Shown piece by piece: positions 20,060 through 27,977 of a DNA stretch of 64,000 nucleotides; position 1 is the first letter of the stretch, and each line of letters starts with the position of its first letter. The notes beneath the pieces are model-generated. The model saw only the letters and a program-made list of their open reading frames with translations. It was not told the origin of the DNA and did not search any database. The DNA is from BACL21 sp038141525 (lineage in GTDB: Bacteria > Bacteroidota > Bacteroidia > Flavobacteriales > Flavobacteriaceae), in NCBI GenBank assembly GCA_038141525.1, contig JAYQIF010000002.1:62001-126000 (forward strand), in the 5' to 3' direction. A program made the position numbers and the translations under genes.

Positions 20060-20488
20060 ATGAATTCGAAAATTGTTTTAGGAATTGCCCTTTGCGTCTC
20101 ACTTCTTGCCACGAGTTGTCAAGACAAATCTGCAAAGAAAGTGAAACCAGAAGGAGCTGTTGCAGAAAATATGGGTGCGACAGTGACGGGAGAATACTAC
20201 TACTCCGAGGAGGGTGCTGTCTTGAAAGGAGCCTCATTCATTTATGCTGTTGCCATGGACGATATGGCCAAAGCATTAGGCGATCAGGTGGCCGCAGTCA
20301 AAAATGACGTGTACGATATGGTCCCTGTTATGGTACGCGGTATCGTTTCAAGAAATCCGGCCTTAGATGAAGGTCAACAGGTTTGGGAACAATTGATCAC
20401 CATAAAAGAAATCGTCAGTGTAGGGAGTCAACCTGCAGAAGTAGACATTAAAATTCAAGATCAAAAAAAGACTGATGTTAGCAATTAA
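20060..20488 (+). CDS. Small lipoprotein of unknown function inside the suf operon
   Basis: A 142-residue protein with a lipoprotein signal (MNSKIVLGIALCVSLLATSC, lipobox LATSC). The mature part is compact: an acidic YYYSEEGAVLKGASFIYAVA segment, a helix around MDDMAKALGDQV and a C-terminal strand-rich piece (VWEQLITIKEIVSVGSQPAEV). I do not recognise a named family. It is set between sufB and sufC, and its last 14 bases overlap the start of sufC, so its translation is coupled to a cytoplasmic Fe-S assembly ATPase although it should itself be exported. Confidence 0.85.
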   Translation: MNSKIVLGIALCVSLLATSCQDKSAKKVKPEGAVAENMGATVTGEYYYSEEGAVLKGASFIYAVAMDDMAKALGDQVAAVKNDVYDMVPVMVRGIVSRNPALDEGQQVWEQLITIKEIVSVGSQPAEVDIKIQDQKKTDVSN

Positions 20489-21224
20489 AAACCTCCACGC
20501 CGGCGTGGAAGAAAAGGACATATTGAAAGGAATCAACCTCGAGGTAAATCCTGGTGAGATTCATGCCATAATGGGCCCAAATGGCGCGGGTAAAAGTACC
20601 TTTGCCTCCATCATTGCAGGAAAAGAAGATTTTGAAGTAACAGAGGGTCAAATCGAGCTTGACGGAGAGGATTTGTCAGATCTTGCCGCTGAGGAGCGTG
20701 CCCATAAAGGGGTGTTTCTATCGTTTCAGTATCCTGTAGAAATTCCAGGGGTCACTGTTACCAATTTCATCAAAACAGCCATCAATGAAACCCGCAAGGC
20801 ACAAGGCCTTGAAGACATGCCAGCTGGTGAAATGCTCAAAAAAATCAAAGAAGTTTCTGAACTTTTGGATATCGATAGAAAGTTCTTATCCCGTTCACTT
20901 AACGAAGGGTTTTCAGGCGGGGAGAAAAAGCGTAACGAAATCTTTCAAATGGCCATGCTTGATCCAAAATTGGCCATCTTAGATGAAACAGATTCAGGCT
21001 TGGATATCGATGCGTTAAAAATCGTAGCCAACGGAGTCAATAAATTGCGCAACAAAGACAATGCTGTAATCGTGATCACTCACTACCAAAGACTCCTCGA
21101 TTATATCGTCCCTGATTTTGTCCATGTCCTGATGGATGGAAAAATAGTTAAGTCTGGAACCAAAGATCTGGCTTTAGAGTTAGAGTCCAAAGGGTACGAC
21201 TGGATTAAAGAAGAACTCAATTAA
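20475..21224 (+). CDS. sufC: Fe-S cluster assembly ATPase SufC
   Basis: The ABC-type ATPase that drives conformational change in SufBCD. The Walker A motif is GPNGAGKST (34-42), the ABC signature SGGEKKRNE (147-155), Walker B LAILDETDSGLDID and the switch histidine VITHYQRLL. The altered signature and the DETDSGLD block are typical of SufC rather than of transporters. 249 residues. It overlaps the upstream lipoprotein gene by 14 bases, and sufD starts 4 bases after it. Confidence 0.97.
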   Translation: MLAIKNLHAGVEEKDILKGINLEVNPGEIHAIMGPNGAGKSTFASIIAGKEDFEVTEGQIELDGEDLSDLAAEERAHKGVFLSFQYPVEIPGVTVTNFIKTAINETRKAQGLEDMPAGEMLKKIKEVSELLDIDRKFLSRSLNEGFSGGEKKRNEIFQMAMLDPKLAILDETDSGLDIDALKIVANGVNKLRNKDNAVIVITHYQRLLDYIVPDFVHVLMDGKIVKSGTKDLALELESKGYDWIKEELN

Positions 21225-21228
21225 TCTT

Positions 21229-22542
21229 ATGGAACTCAAAGAAAAGTTTATTTCCTCTTTTTTGGCTGTAGATGATTTCATCGACAGCCATGGTCCTATT
21301 TACGACATTCGCAAGGCGGCGATCCAGTCTTTTGAGTCTCAAGGGTTCCCATCTAAAAAGAACGAAGCATGGAAATACACCTCTCTCAAGCGACTGCTGA
21401 ACAACGAGATGAGCATATTTCCAAAACAGGAAAATGCAGTGGAGTTCAAAGAAGTGCGCAAGTACTTTCTGCATGATATTGACACCTATAAAGTCGTTTT
21501 TGTGGATGGTAAGTACAGCTCGTTTTTATCTCAAACCACCCACGATGGGGTCGACGTCTGTTTGCTATCTGCAGCGCTGAGCAAGGATAAATACCGGCCA
21601 ATTATTGAGAATTACTTCAATAAAGTAGCGCCTCAAGATGGAATGAGCAGTCTCAATACCGCATTTGCTCGCGAAGGGGCCTACATCTACATCCCAAAAC
21701 ACAAGGAGGTTGAGAAGCCTGTAGAAATAGTCAATTTTTACACAGGAGGCGAAACAGATTTAATGCTGCAACCCAGAAACCTCATTGTGGTTGAGGACAA
21801 CGCTCAGGTGCAAGTGATCGAACGTCATCAGTCCGTATCGTCCAATGCCGTTTTAACCAATTCGGTTACAGAAATTTTTCTTGGACCACGTGCTCAAGTC
21901 GACTATTACAAAATACAAAACGACCAGCGCGAAGCCTCTCTGATTGACAATACCTTTATACGACAAGAACGCGATTCAATAGCCTCGGTGCACACCTTTT
22001 CTTTTGGCGGTAATTTGACGCGAAATAACTTAAATTTCTATCAACACGGAGAACACGCCTCTTCCATCATGAAGGGCATAACCCTAATCGAGGACAAACA
22101 ACACATTGACCACAATACACTAGTGCACCACATAGCGCCGAATTGCACGAGTCATCAAGACTACAAGGGCGTCTATGACGACCGTGCCGTTGGGGTCTTT
22201 AATGGAAAAATTTACGTTGAAAAAGAGGCGCAGAAGCTCGATGCGTTTCAGCAAAACAACAATATCTTGGTCAGCGACAAGGCGACCATTAATTCAAAAC
22301 CTCAATTAGAGATTTTTGCTGATGATGTCAAATGTTCTCATGGTTGCACCATTGGCCAGTTAGACCAAGAGGCCTTATTTTACATGCGTGCTCGCGGAAT
22401 AGCCGAAAAGGAAGCCAAAGCTTTACTCATGTATGCCTTTGCAAATAATGTCTTAGAAAGTGTCCGTATACCAGAGCTTAAAAAACGTATTAATAAACTC
22501 ATTGCACTCAAAATGAATGTGCAAATTGGGTTCGATCTTTAA
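21229..22542 (+). CDS. sufD: Fe-S cluster assembly protein SufD
   Basis: Partner of SufB in the SufBC2D scaffold; 437 residues. The N-terminal helical part is followed by the right-handed parallel beta-helix core typical of SufB/D. The C-terminal block has KCSHGCTIGQLDQEALFYMRARG in two adjoining pieces (KCSHGCTIGQLDQ and EALFYMRARGI), containing the conserved histidine at the SufB interface. Intact. It begins 4 bases after sufC and is followed 5 bases later by sufS. Confidence 0.95.
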   Translation: MELKEKFISSFLAVDDFIDSHGPIYDIRKAAIQSFESQGFPSKKNEAWKYTSLKRLLNNEMSIFPKQENAVEFKEVRKYFLHDIDTYKVVFVDGKYSSFLSQTTHDGVDVCLLSAALSKDKYRPIIENYFNKVAPQDGMSSLNTAFAREGAYIYIPKHKEVEKPVEIVNFYTGGETDLMLQPRNLIVVEDNAQVQVIERHQSVSSNAVLTNSVTEIFLGPRAQVDYYKIQNDQREASLIDNTFIRQERDSIASVHTFSFGGNLTRNNLNFYQHGEHASSIMKGITLIEDKQHIDHNTLVHHIAPNCTSHQDYKGVYDDRAVGVFNGKIYVEKEAQKLDAFQQNNNILVSDKATINSKPQLEIFADDVKCSHGCTIGQLDQEALFYMRARGIAEKEAKALLMYAFANNVLESVRIPELKKRINKLIALKMNVQIGFDL

Positions 22543-22547
22543 TCGCT

Positions 22548-23765
22548 GTGGGCTTTGCTATTGATAAAATAAGAGCTGATTTTCCGATTTTGCTCCGGCA
22601 AGTCCACAACAAGCCTTTGATCTATTTTGACAATGCGGCGACCAGTCAAAAGCCGCAAGCAGTGATTGACGCTCTTGTTCATTATTACACCCATCAAAAT
22701 GCCAATATCCATCGCGGGGTGCATGCACTTTCACAAGAAGCCACAGACGCCTATGAGCGCGCACGTGATTTGGCAAAAGACTTCTTTAACGCTCGCCGCC
22801 GTGAGGAAATAATTTTTACCGCAGGTACAACTCATAGCATCAATATTGTAGCTCATGGTTACCGCAGTATACTCCAGCCAAACGATGAAGTAATCGTGGG
22901 TCAAGCCGAGCACCATTCAAATATTGTCCCTTGGCAAATGGCCTGTGATTTGACGGGCGCCCGATTGAGGGTATTGCCCATGGACGAAAATGGACAGCTC
23001 AAAATCAGTGCTTTGGAAGACTTGTTGGGCCCACAAACTAAAATGATTGTTGTTAATCACGTATCCAACGCCCTAGGGACCATTAATCCGATTGAGAAAA
23101 TCATCGAAATGGCCCACAACCACGGGGCTAAAGTTTTGATCGATGGGGCACAAGCCAGCAGTCACCTCAAGGTTGACCTGAGCGCCCTGGATGTCGATTA
23201 CTATACGACTTCAGCCCATAAAATGTGTGGCCCCACTGGGATTGGCATCCTTTACGGCAAAAAAGAATTGCTTGAAGCCCTGCCTCCGTATCAAGGAGGG
23301 GGAGAAATGATCAAAGAAGTGTACTTTGAGGGCACCACCTATGCGGGATTACCCCATAAATTCGAAGCAGGAACCCCCAATATTGCCGGAGGCATTGGTC
23401 TTGGTGCAGCCATAGAGTATCTAAACACTATAGGTTTGGATAAAATTGCGGCTTACGAGGATGAATTGTTATCCCATGCCACATCTGCACTCAAGAAAAT
23501 AGACGGTTTAAAAATTTATGGCGACGTACCCCATAAAACCGCTGTAGTCTCCTTCAACATTGATGGTTTGCACCCCTATGATGTCGGCACACTGCTGGAC
23601 CAAATGGGCATCGCAGTGCGTACGGGACAACATTGTGCTCAACCAGTCATGGATTTTTATGGAATCCCCGGAACCGTGCGCGCATCTTTTGCTTTTTACA
23701 ACACAAAAGAAGAAATTGACACTTTAGTCAAGGGGGTACAACGGGCGGTCAATATGCTCTTATAA
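22548..23765 (+). CDS. sufS: Cysteine desulfurase SufS
   Basis: A PLP enzyme that takes sulfur from cysteine as an enzyme persulfide for Fe-S assembly. The PLP lysine is K225 in TTSAHKMCGPTGIG, and the persulfide cysteine is C364 in RTGQHCAQP, the class II (SufS) form. GEAEHHSN-like VGQAEHHSNIVPW and the DGAQAS cofactor aspartate are also present. 405 residues. The start is a GTG at 22548, 5 bases after sufD; no ATG is available near the conserved N-terminus. Confidence 0.97.
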   Translation: MGFAIDKIRADFPILLRQVHNKPLIYFDNAATSQKPQAVIDALVHYYTHQNANIHRGVHALSQEATDAYERARDLAKDFFNARRREEIIFTAGTTHSINIVAHGYRSILQPNDEVIVGQAEHHSNIVPWQMACDLTGARLRVLPMDENGQLKISALEDLLGPQTKMIVVNHVSNALGTINPIEKIIEMAHNHGAKVLIDGAQASSHLKVDLSALDVDYYTTSAHKMCGPTGIGILYGKKELLEALPPYQGGGEMIKEVYFEGTTYAGLPHKFEAGTPNIAGGIGLGAAIEYLNTIGLDKIAAYEDELLSHATSALKKIDGLKIYGDVPHKTAVVSFNIDGLHPYDVGTLLDQMGIAVRTGQHCAQPVMDFYGIPGTVRASFAFYNTKEEIDTLVKGVQRAVNMLL

Positions 23766-23772
23766 CCTAAAA

Positions 23773-24246
23773 ATGATGCGGCAAAATAATTCTTTCTACC
23801 CACCAAAAAACAGAACCTTCACGCTCATGGGCCTATTGCTCATCGTGGGATCACTTATTGGTTGTGGTGGAACAAAAACAACAATGAGTACAAAACCAAA
23901 CGAGCCCTCTGGTTTTTACAAGGTGGTTCAGATCGGCCAAAGTGTGTTGAGCGAAAATAATCCCACGCTAAACTTTGATTTAGTGCAATATCGCATTTCC
24001 GGCAATGCGGGCTGCAACGATTACAGCGGAACCCTTTTGATTACTGAAGATCAGGCAAACACTTTTTCTGTGGATTCCTTAATGACTACCAAAATGTATT
24101 GTAGTGATGATGTGATGGCCGTTGAATATAAATTTTTGAAATATCTTGGGCAGTCTCTCTATTGGTCTCACGCCGGAGATACCCTATCTTTATTCACTCA
24201 AAATCGTATTGAGCCTATTATTGCCATAAAATCACAAAATCAATGA
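23773..24246 (+). CDS. META-domain lipoprotein (HslJ-like)
   Basis: A 157-residue predicted lipoprotein: the N-terminal hydrophobic segment ends in SLIGC. The mature part shows the META/HslJ core with YRISGNAGCNDYSGTL, a serine/threonine-rich strand and TTKMYCSDD, including the paired cysteines of the family (GCN and MYC). META proteins are envelope proteins of poorly known role, linked in E. coli to heat and novobiocin resistance. It sits between sufS and sufE and overlaps the start of sufE by 4 bases, so co-expression with the Suf machinery is certain if the operon is transcribed. Confidence 0.85.
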   Translation: MMRQNNSFYPPKNRTFTLMGLLLIVGSLIGCGGTKTTMSTKPNEPSGFYKVVQIGQSVLSENNPTLNFDLVQYRISGNAGCNDYSGTLLITEDQANTFSVDSLMTTKMYCSDDVMAVEYKFLKYLGQSLYWSHAGDTLSLFTQNRIEPIIAIKSQNQ

Positions 24247-24665
24247 TCACACAAGCACAACAAGATATCATTGAAGAATTTGCCCTTTTTGACGACTGGA
24301 TGGACAAGTACGAACATCTGATCGGGCTCGGGAAAACCCTGCCACTCATACAGGAGCAATACAAAACGGATCAATACATCATTAAAGGTTGTCAAAGTAA
24401 GGTTTGGCTGCGAGCGGAACAAAAAGAAGATGGTATTTATTTTTCGGCCGATAGCGATGCCATCATAACAAAAGGGATTGTCAGTGTACTGATTCGGGCA
24501 TTTTCGGGATTGCCCGCCCAAGATATCGTCAATGCGCCAACCGATTTTATCAATGAAATTGGCCTGAGCGACCATCTATCGCCGACACGAGCCAATGGTC
24601 TGGTGGCCATGATCAAACAAATGAAATTATACGCCACGGCATTTGCCGCACAAAATAACGCCTAA
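24243..24665 (+). CDS. sufE: Cysteine desulfuration protein SufE
   Basis: The sulfur acceptor that takes persulfide sulfur from SufS and passes it to SufB. The acceptor cysteine is C50 in IIKGCQSKVW. 140 residues, the normal length. The start overlaps the META gene (ATGATC within CAATGATC). A SufT-like gene follows 3 bases downstream. Confidence 0.96.
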   Translation: MITQAQQDIIEEFALFDDWMDKYEHLIGLGKTLPLIQEQYKTDQYIIKGCQSKVWLRAEQKEDGIYFSADSDAIITKGIVSVLIRAFSGLPAQDIVNAPTDFINEIGLSDHLSPTRANGLVAMIKQMKLYATAFAAQNNA

Positions 24666-24668
24666 TTT

Positions 24669-24995
24669 ATGAGCCAAGAAGATTTGAATACCGAAGAGCT
24701 GGGAGATAAAATAGTCAAGGTACTCAAGACAATTTTTGACCCCGAAATCCCCGTAGACATCTATGAGCTCGGGCTCATCTATGACGTCATGGTCAACGAG
24801 GATGCGGAAGTCAAAATTCTCATGACGCTAACGACCCCTAACTGCCCTGTAGCCGAGACGCTTCCATTAGAAGTAGAGGAAAAAATCAAAAGTATTTCAA
24901 TGGTCAAAGATGCCGAAGTAGAAATCACTTTTGACCCTCCATGGAGCCAAGAGCTCATGAGTGAAGAGGCAAAATTAGCCCTTGGAATGTTATGA
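24669..24995 (+). CDS. SUF-associated DUF59/MIP18-family protein (SufT-like)
   Basis: A 108-residue MIP18/DUF59 protein. The family core is visible as VLKTIFDPEIPVDIYELGLIYDV and TLTTPNCPVAETLP, which contains the single conserved cysteine. SufT-type proteins assist maturation or delivery of Fe-S clusters. It lies 3 bases after sufE, and its stop overlaps the start of the DUF2480 gene (24992). Confidence 0.93.
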   Translation: MSQEDLNTEELGDKIVKVLKTIFDPEIPVDIYELGLIYDVMVNEDAEVKILMTLTTPNCPVAETLPLEVEEKIKSISMVKDAEVEITFDPPWSQELMSEEAKLALGML

Positions 24996-25498
24996 GCCGA
25001 GAGCCTATTGTCAATCGGGTGGCCAAAAGTGCGCTCATCAATATTGACCTTGCCGATCACCCGCCAAAAAATCCAGTAGTTTCCTTGGATCTTTCACTTT
25101 TTTTAGAGCAAGGCCTGATCTTGCGTGAAAAGGATTTTAGGGCACAACTCAGCGAGCTCGACAAAAGCGCCTATAAAGATGCCTACGTACATATTTTTTG
25201 CAGCACACAAGCAATTGTTCCCGCATGGGCCTATCAATTAGTGGCCACAACACTTTCTGAATCTGCCGATAAAGTACTGGTTTGTAATGCTGATGCATTC
25301 AAGGTCATCCTTTGGGCAGACCATATTGCTCAGCTTGACCTCAGTGCCTATCAAGACGGCTTGGTCCTGCTCAAAGGTTGCACAGACCAAGACATTCCCC
25401 AAGCGGCCTATACCTTACTGGCCCAACGACTCACTGGTGTGGTCAAAAAGCTGATGTTCGGCGAGGCCTGTTCCTTTGTACCTTTACACAAAAATTAA
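24992..25498 (+). CDS. DUF2480 family protein
   Basis: A 168-residue cytoplasmic protein that I recognise as DUF2480, a family known almost only from Bacteroidetes. The N-terminus reads EPIVNRVAKSALINIDLADH, and the C-terminus carries CTDQDIPQAAYTLLAQRL and a terminal cysteine region (FGEACSFVPL). Its four cysteines (CSTQ, VCNAD, GCTD, EACS) are candidates for metal or sulfur chemistry, but nothing proves this. Its start overlaps the SufT-like stop by 4 bases, so it is translationally coupled to the suf genes. Confidence 0.9.
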   Translation: MSREPIVNRVAKSALINIDLADHPPKNPVVSLDLSLFLEQGLILREKDFRAQLSELDKSAYKDAYVHIFCSTQAIVPAWAYQLVATTLSESADKVLVCNADAFKVILWADHIAQLDLSAYQDGLVLLKGCTDQDIPQAAYTLLAQRLTGVVKKLMFGEACSFVPLHKN

Positions 25499-25503
25499 CC
25501 CAT

Positions 25504-26508
25504 ATGTATCTAAATAATCCGATCATAGACCAAATCGGAGGTTCATTGAGCCGGAATACTTTTGCTAAATTTTTTGTTTGTCTTTTGTTTCTCTCTCTTC
25601 CGGTAACCTCCTGGACTCAAGAGGCAGACGGCAATGAGCCCTCTGAGGACAAATCGACAAGCCCCTGGACGGAAAGCGCCGTCACAACTTTTTTATTTAA
25701 TCAATCGGCCTTTAATGCAGAATGGCAAGGGGGTGGCGTGAGCAATATATCAGGTAATGTCAACCTAACTTATAACCTCAACTACAATAAAGACGGGGTC
25801 AATTGGGACACCAAAGTGACTGCCGATTACGGTGCTGCAAAAATTCAAGATCGAGACAACTTGCAAAAAACCAATGACCGACTAGAAGTCATTTCGGTTG
25901 TTGGCAAGAAGATCAAAAATAGTGAGTGGTTTTATTCTGGCCTTTTTAATTTTAAAACACAGTTTGATTCGGGGTTTGAGGCGACTGAACGCACAGAAAT
26001 TGTCAACGGTGTCAGTGTCAAAATCAGCAGTGATGTGCGTAACTCTAAATTTTTCTCGCCGGCCTACTTCTTGGCAGGTCCCGGTATACTTTGGAAAAAG
26101 GACGACGATTTAAAGGTGAATATCGCCCCGTCTACAGCAAAACTAATTGTGGTCTCGAGTCAATTTACCAATCCCAATGACCCCCGCAATAGATTGGACA
26201 AGAGCAACAAGTACTTTGGGGTTGCTGCGGGAGAGACAACGCGATTTGAGTTAGGTATGGCACTCAATGCCTACGCCAAAATTGAATTGCTGCCTAATGT
26301 TGAACTTGAAAATATTTTAGGGCTCTATTCAAATTACTTGGACAAGCCCAAGAATATAGATATTGACTACACAGCCAACTTAAACATGCGGATCAATAAT
26401 TTAATCACCACAAACATTACCCTGCAAGCTATTTATGACGATAATGCCATTCAAGGCTTTCAAATACGCCAAGGACTCGGTATCGGTGTGACTTATAAGT
26501 TAAAGTAG
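25504..26508 (+). CDS. DUF3078 outer-membrane-type protein
   Basis: A 334-residue exported protein of the DUF3078 family. The ATG at 25504 gives a signal segment (FAKFFVCLLFLSLPVTSWTQ) after a polar leader. The mature part has alternating strands (NVNLTYNLNYNKDGVNWDTKV, LNMRINNLITTNITLQAIY) and ends in KLK after a strand, as expected for a beta-barrel. It is the last gene of the suf transcription unit, 5 bases after DUF2480. Its role is unknown. Confidence 0.87.
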   Translation: MYLNNPIIDQIGGSLSRNTFAKFFVCLLFLSLPVTSWTQEADGNEPSEDKSTSPWTESAVTTFLFNQSAFNAEWQGGGVSNISGNVNLTYNLNYNKDGVNWDTKVTADYGAAKIQDRDNLQKTNDRLEVISVVGKKIKNSEWFYSGLFNFKTQFDSGFEATERTEIVNGVSVKISSDVRNSKFFSPAYFLAGPGILWKKDDDLKVNIAPSTAKLIVVSSQFTNPNDPRNRLDKSNKYFGVAAGETTRFELGMALNAYAKIELLPNVELENILGLYSNYLDKPKNIDIDYTANLNMRINNLITTNITLQAIYDDNAIQGFQIRQGLGIGVTYKLK

Positions 26509-26560
26509 TTGCACCAGGTACCGCCTAGGGCGGCACAACAGGTGACAAGGCCTACAGCCA

Positions 26561-27769
26561 CTACTGGTAGAACTCCTCTGGATAGAGAAAATTATTATAC
26601 GGAAACCTGGTGATATGAATCTCACGCACCTTTTGATAGACAATTTTTCGAAACTCGGAGAGGTTGTTTTTTTGGAGGGCAGAAATAAAAAGCGCGTCCC
26701 CATTTGTGCGAGCCATCCAGGTCTTTTTCCATTCTTCAATACTGTTGTGCTGATCGGTTTTTTCTTGAGTTAAATCCTCGGGGTCCCAAGGCTCTGGCTC
26801 ATATGCGTCGATTTTATTAAACACCATCAACGTGGGTTTGTCCTTACTGCCGATCTCATCTAAGATCTGATTTACAGAGTTGACGTGATCCTCAAAAGAG
26901 GGATGGGCAATATCCACAACATGTAACAACAGGTCAGCCTCACGTACTTCATCGAGTGTACTTTTGAAGGATTCAACCAACTGCGTGGGCAATTTGCGAA
27001 TGAATCCTACCGTATCGCTGAGCAAAAATGGCAGATTGCCAATAACCACCTTGCGTACCGTAGTGTCCAGGGTGGCAAATAACTTATTTTCAGCGAAGAC
27101 TTCACTCTTGCTGATCACATTCATGAGTGTTGATTTGCCCACGTTAGTATAGCCTACCAAAGCAACACGCACCAAAGCCCCTCTATTGCCTCTTTGCACG
27201 CCCATCTGCCGATCAATAGACTTGATTTTTTTCTTCAAAAGCGCAATCCGATCGCGAACAATACGGCGATCCGTCTCAATTTCTGTCTCTCCTGGACCAC
27301 GCATCCCGATCCCTCCTCTTTGACGCTCTAAGTGCGTCCACATCCCCGCTAATCGCGGCAATAGATATTCGTATTGTGCCAGCTCAACTTGAGTTCTGGC
27401 ATAAGATGTAGTGGCTCTTTGGGCGAAAATATCCAAAATAAGGTTTGTGCGATCAATGATTTTGACCTGAAGCATCTTTTCGATATTTTTTTGCTGCGCT
27501 GGACTGAGTTCATCATCAAAAATAGCCGTACTGATGTCACGATCGTCGATGTAGGCTTTAACCTCCTGCATTTTTCCTGAACCAATAAATGTTTTAGGAT
27601 TTGGCACCTCTAGCTTTTGGGTAAATCGGCGCATCACTCGACCTCCAGCGGTCAGTGCCAGAAAATCCAATTCATCAAGATACTCAGCGGATTTTAAAAC
27701 ATCTTGGTCCTTGGTAATGAGTCCAACCAAAATAACATTTTCGTACTGTGATGTTTGTTTTTCAAGCAT
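26561..27769 (-). CDS. hflX: GTPase HflX
   Basis: A ribosome-binding GTPase that splits stalled or stressed 70S ribosomes. The N-terminal HflX domain (about 1-190) ends in the Gly-rich GGIGMRGPGETEIETDRR. The G domain has G1 GYTNVGKST (206-214), G3 DTVGF, G4 FNKID and G5 near FISAL. 402 residues, normal length. Convergent with the suf unit, and divergent from the T9SS cassette. Confidence 0.96.
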   Translation of the reverse strand: MLEKQTSQYENVILVGLITKDQDVLKSAEYLDELDFLALTAGGRVMRRFTQKLEVPNPKTFIGSGKMQEVKAYIDDRDISTAIFDDELSPAQQKNIEKMLQVKIIDRTNLILDIFAQRATTSYARTQVELAQYEYLLPRLAGMWTHLERQRGGIGMRGPGETEIETDRRIVRDRIALLKKKIKSIDRQMGVQRGNRGALVRVALVGYTNVGKSTLMNVISKSEVFAENKLFATLDTTVRKVVIGNLPFLLSDTVGFIRKLPTQLVESFKSTLDEVREADLLLHVVDIAHPSFEDHVNSVNQILDEIGSKDKPTLMVFNKIDAYEPEPWDPEDLTQEKTDQHNSIEEWKKTWMARTNGDALFISALQKNNLSEFRKIVYQKVREIHITRFPYNNFLYPEEFYQ

Positions 27770-27785
27770 ATGCGTAAACCTGATT

Positions 27786-27793
27786 CAAAGGTA
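27786..27793 (-). promoter_or_regulatory. -7 box of hflX
   Basis: TACCTTTG on the minus strand matches TAnnTTTG exactly, 16 bases upstream of the hflX ATG. No -33 box at normal spacing is visible. Confidence 0.45.
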
Positions 27794-27977
27794 GGAACAA
27801 ATATATCATCAGTTATCTTTTGGTGTGGCAAAATAAGCTCTTAATAAAGTCTTTGTTTAAGGAAAGCCCATTGATTTGATACCGAGTATTGTTTTTGGCT
27901 TATAAATCCCGATCAAATCTTAATTATTTTGACAAAAATGCCTACTTTAGTCCATATAACCACCAATCATTTTTACA

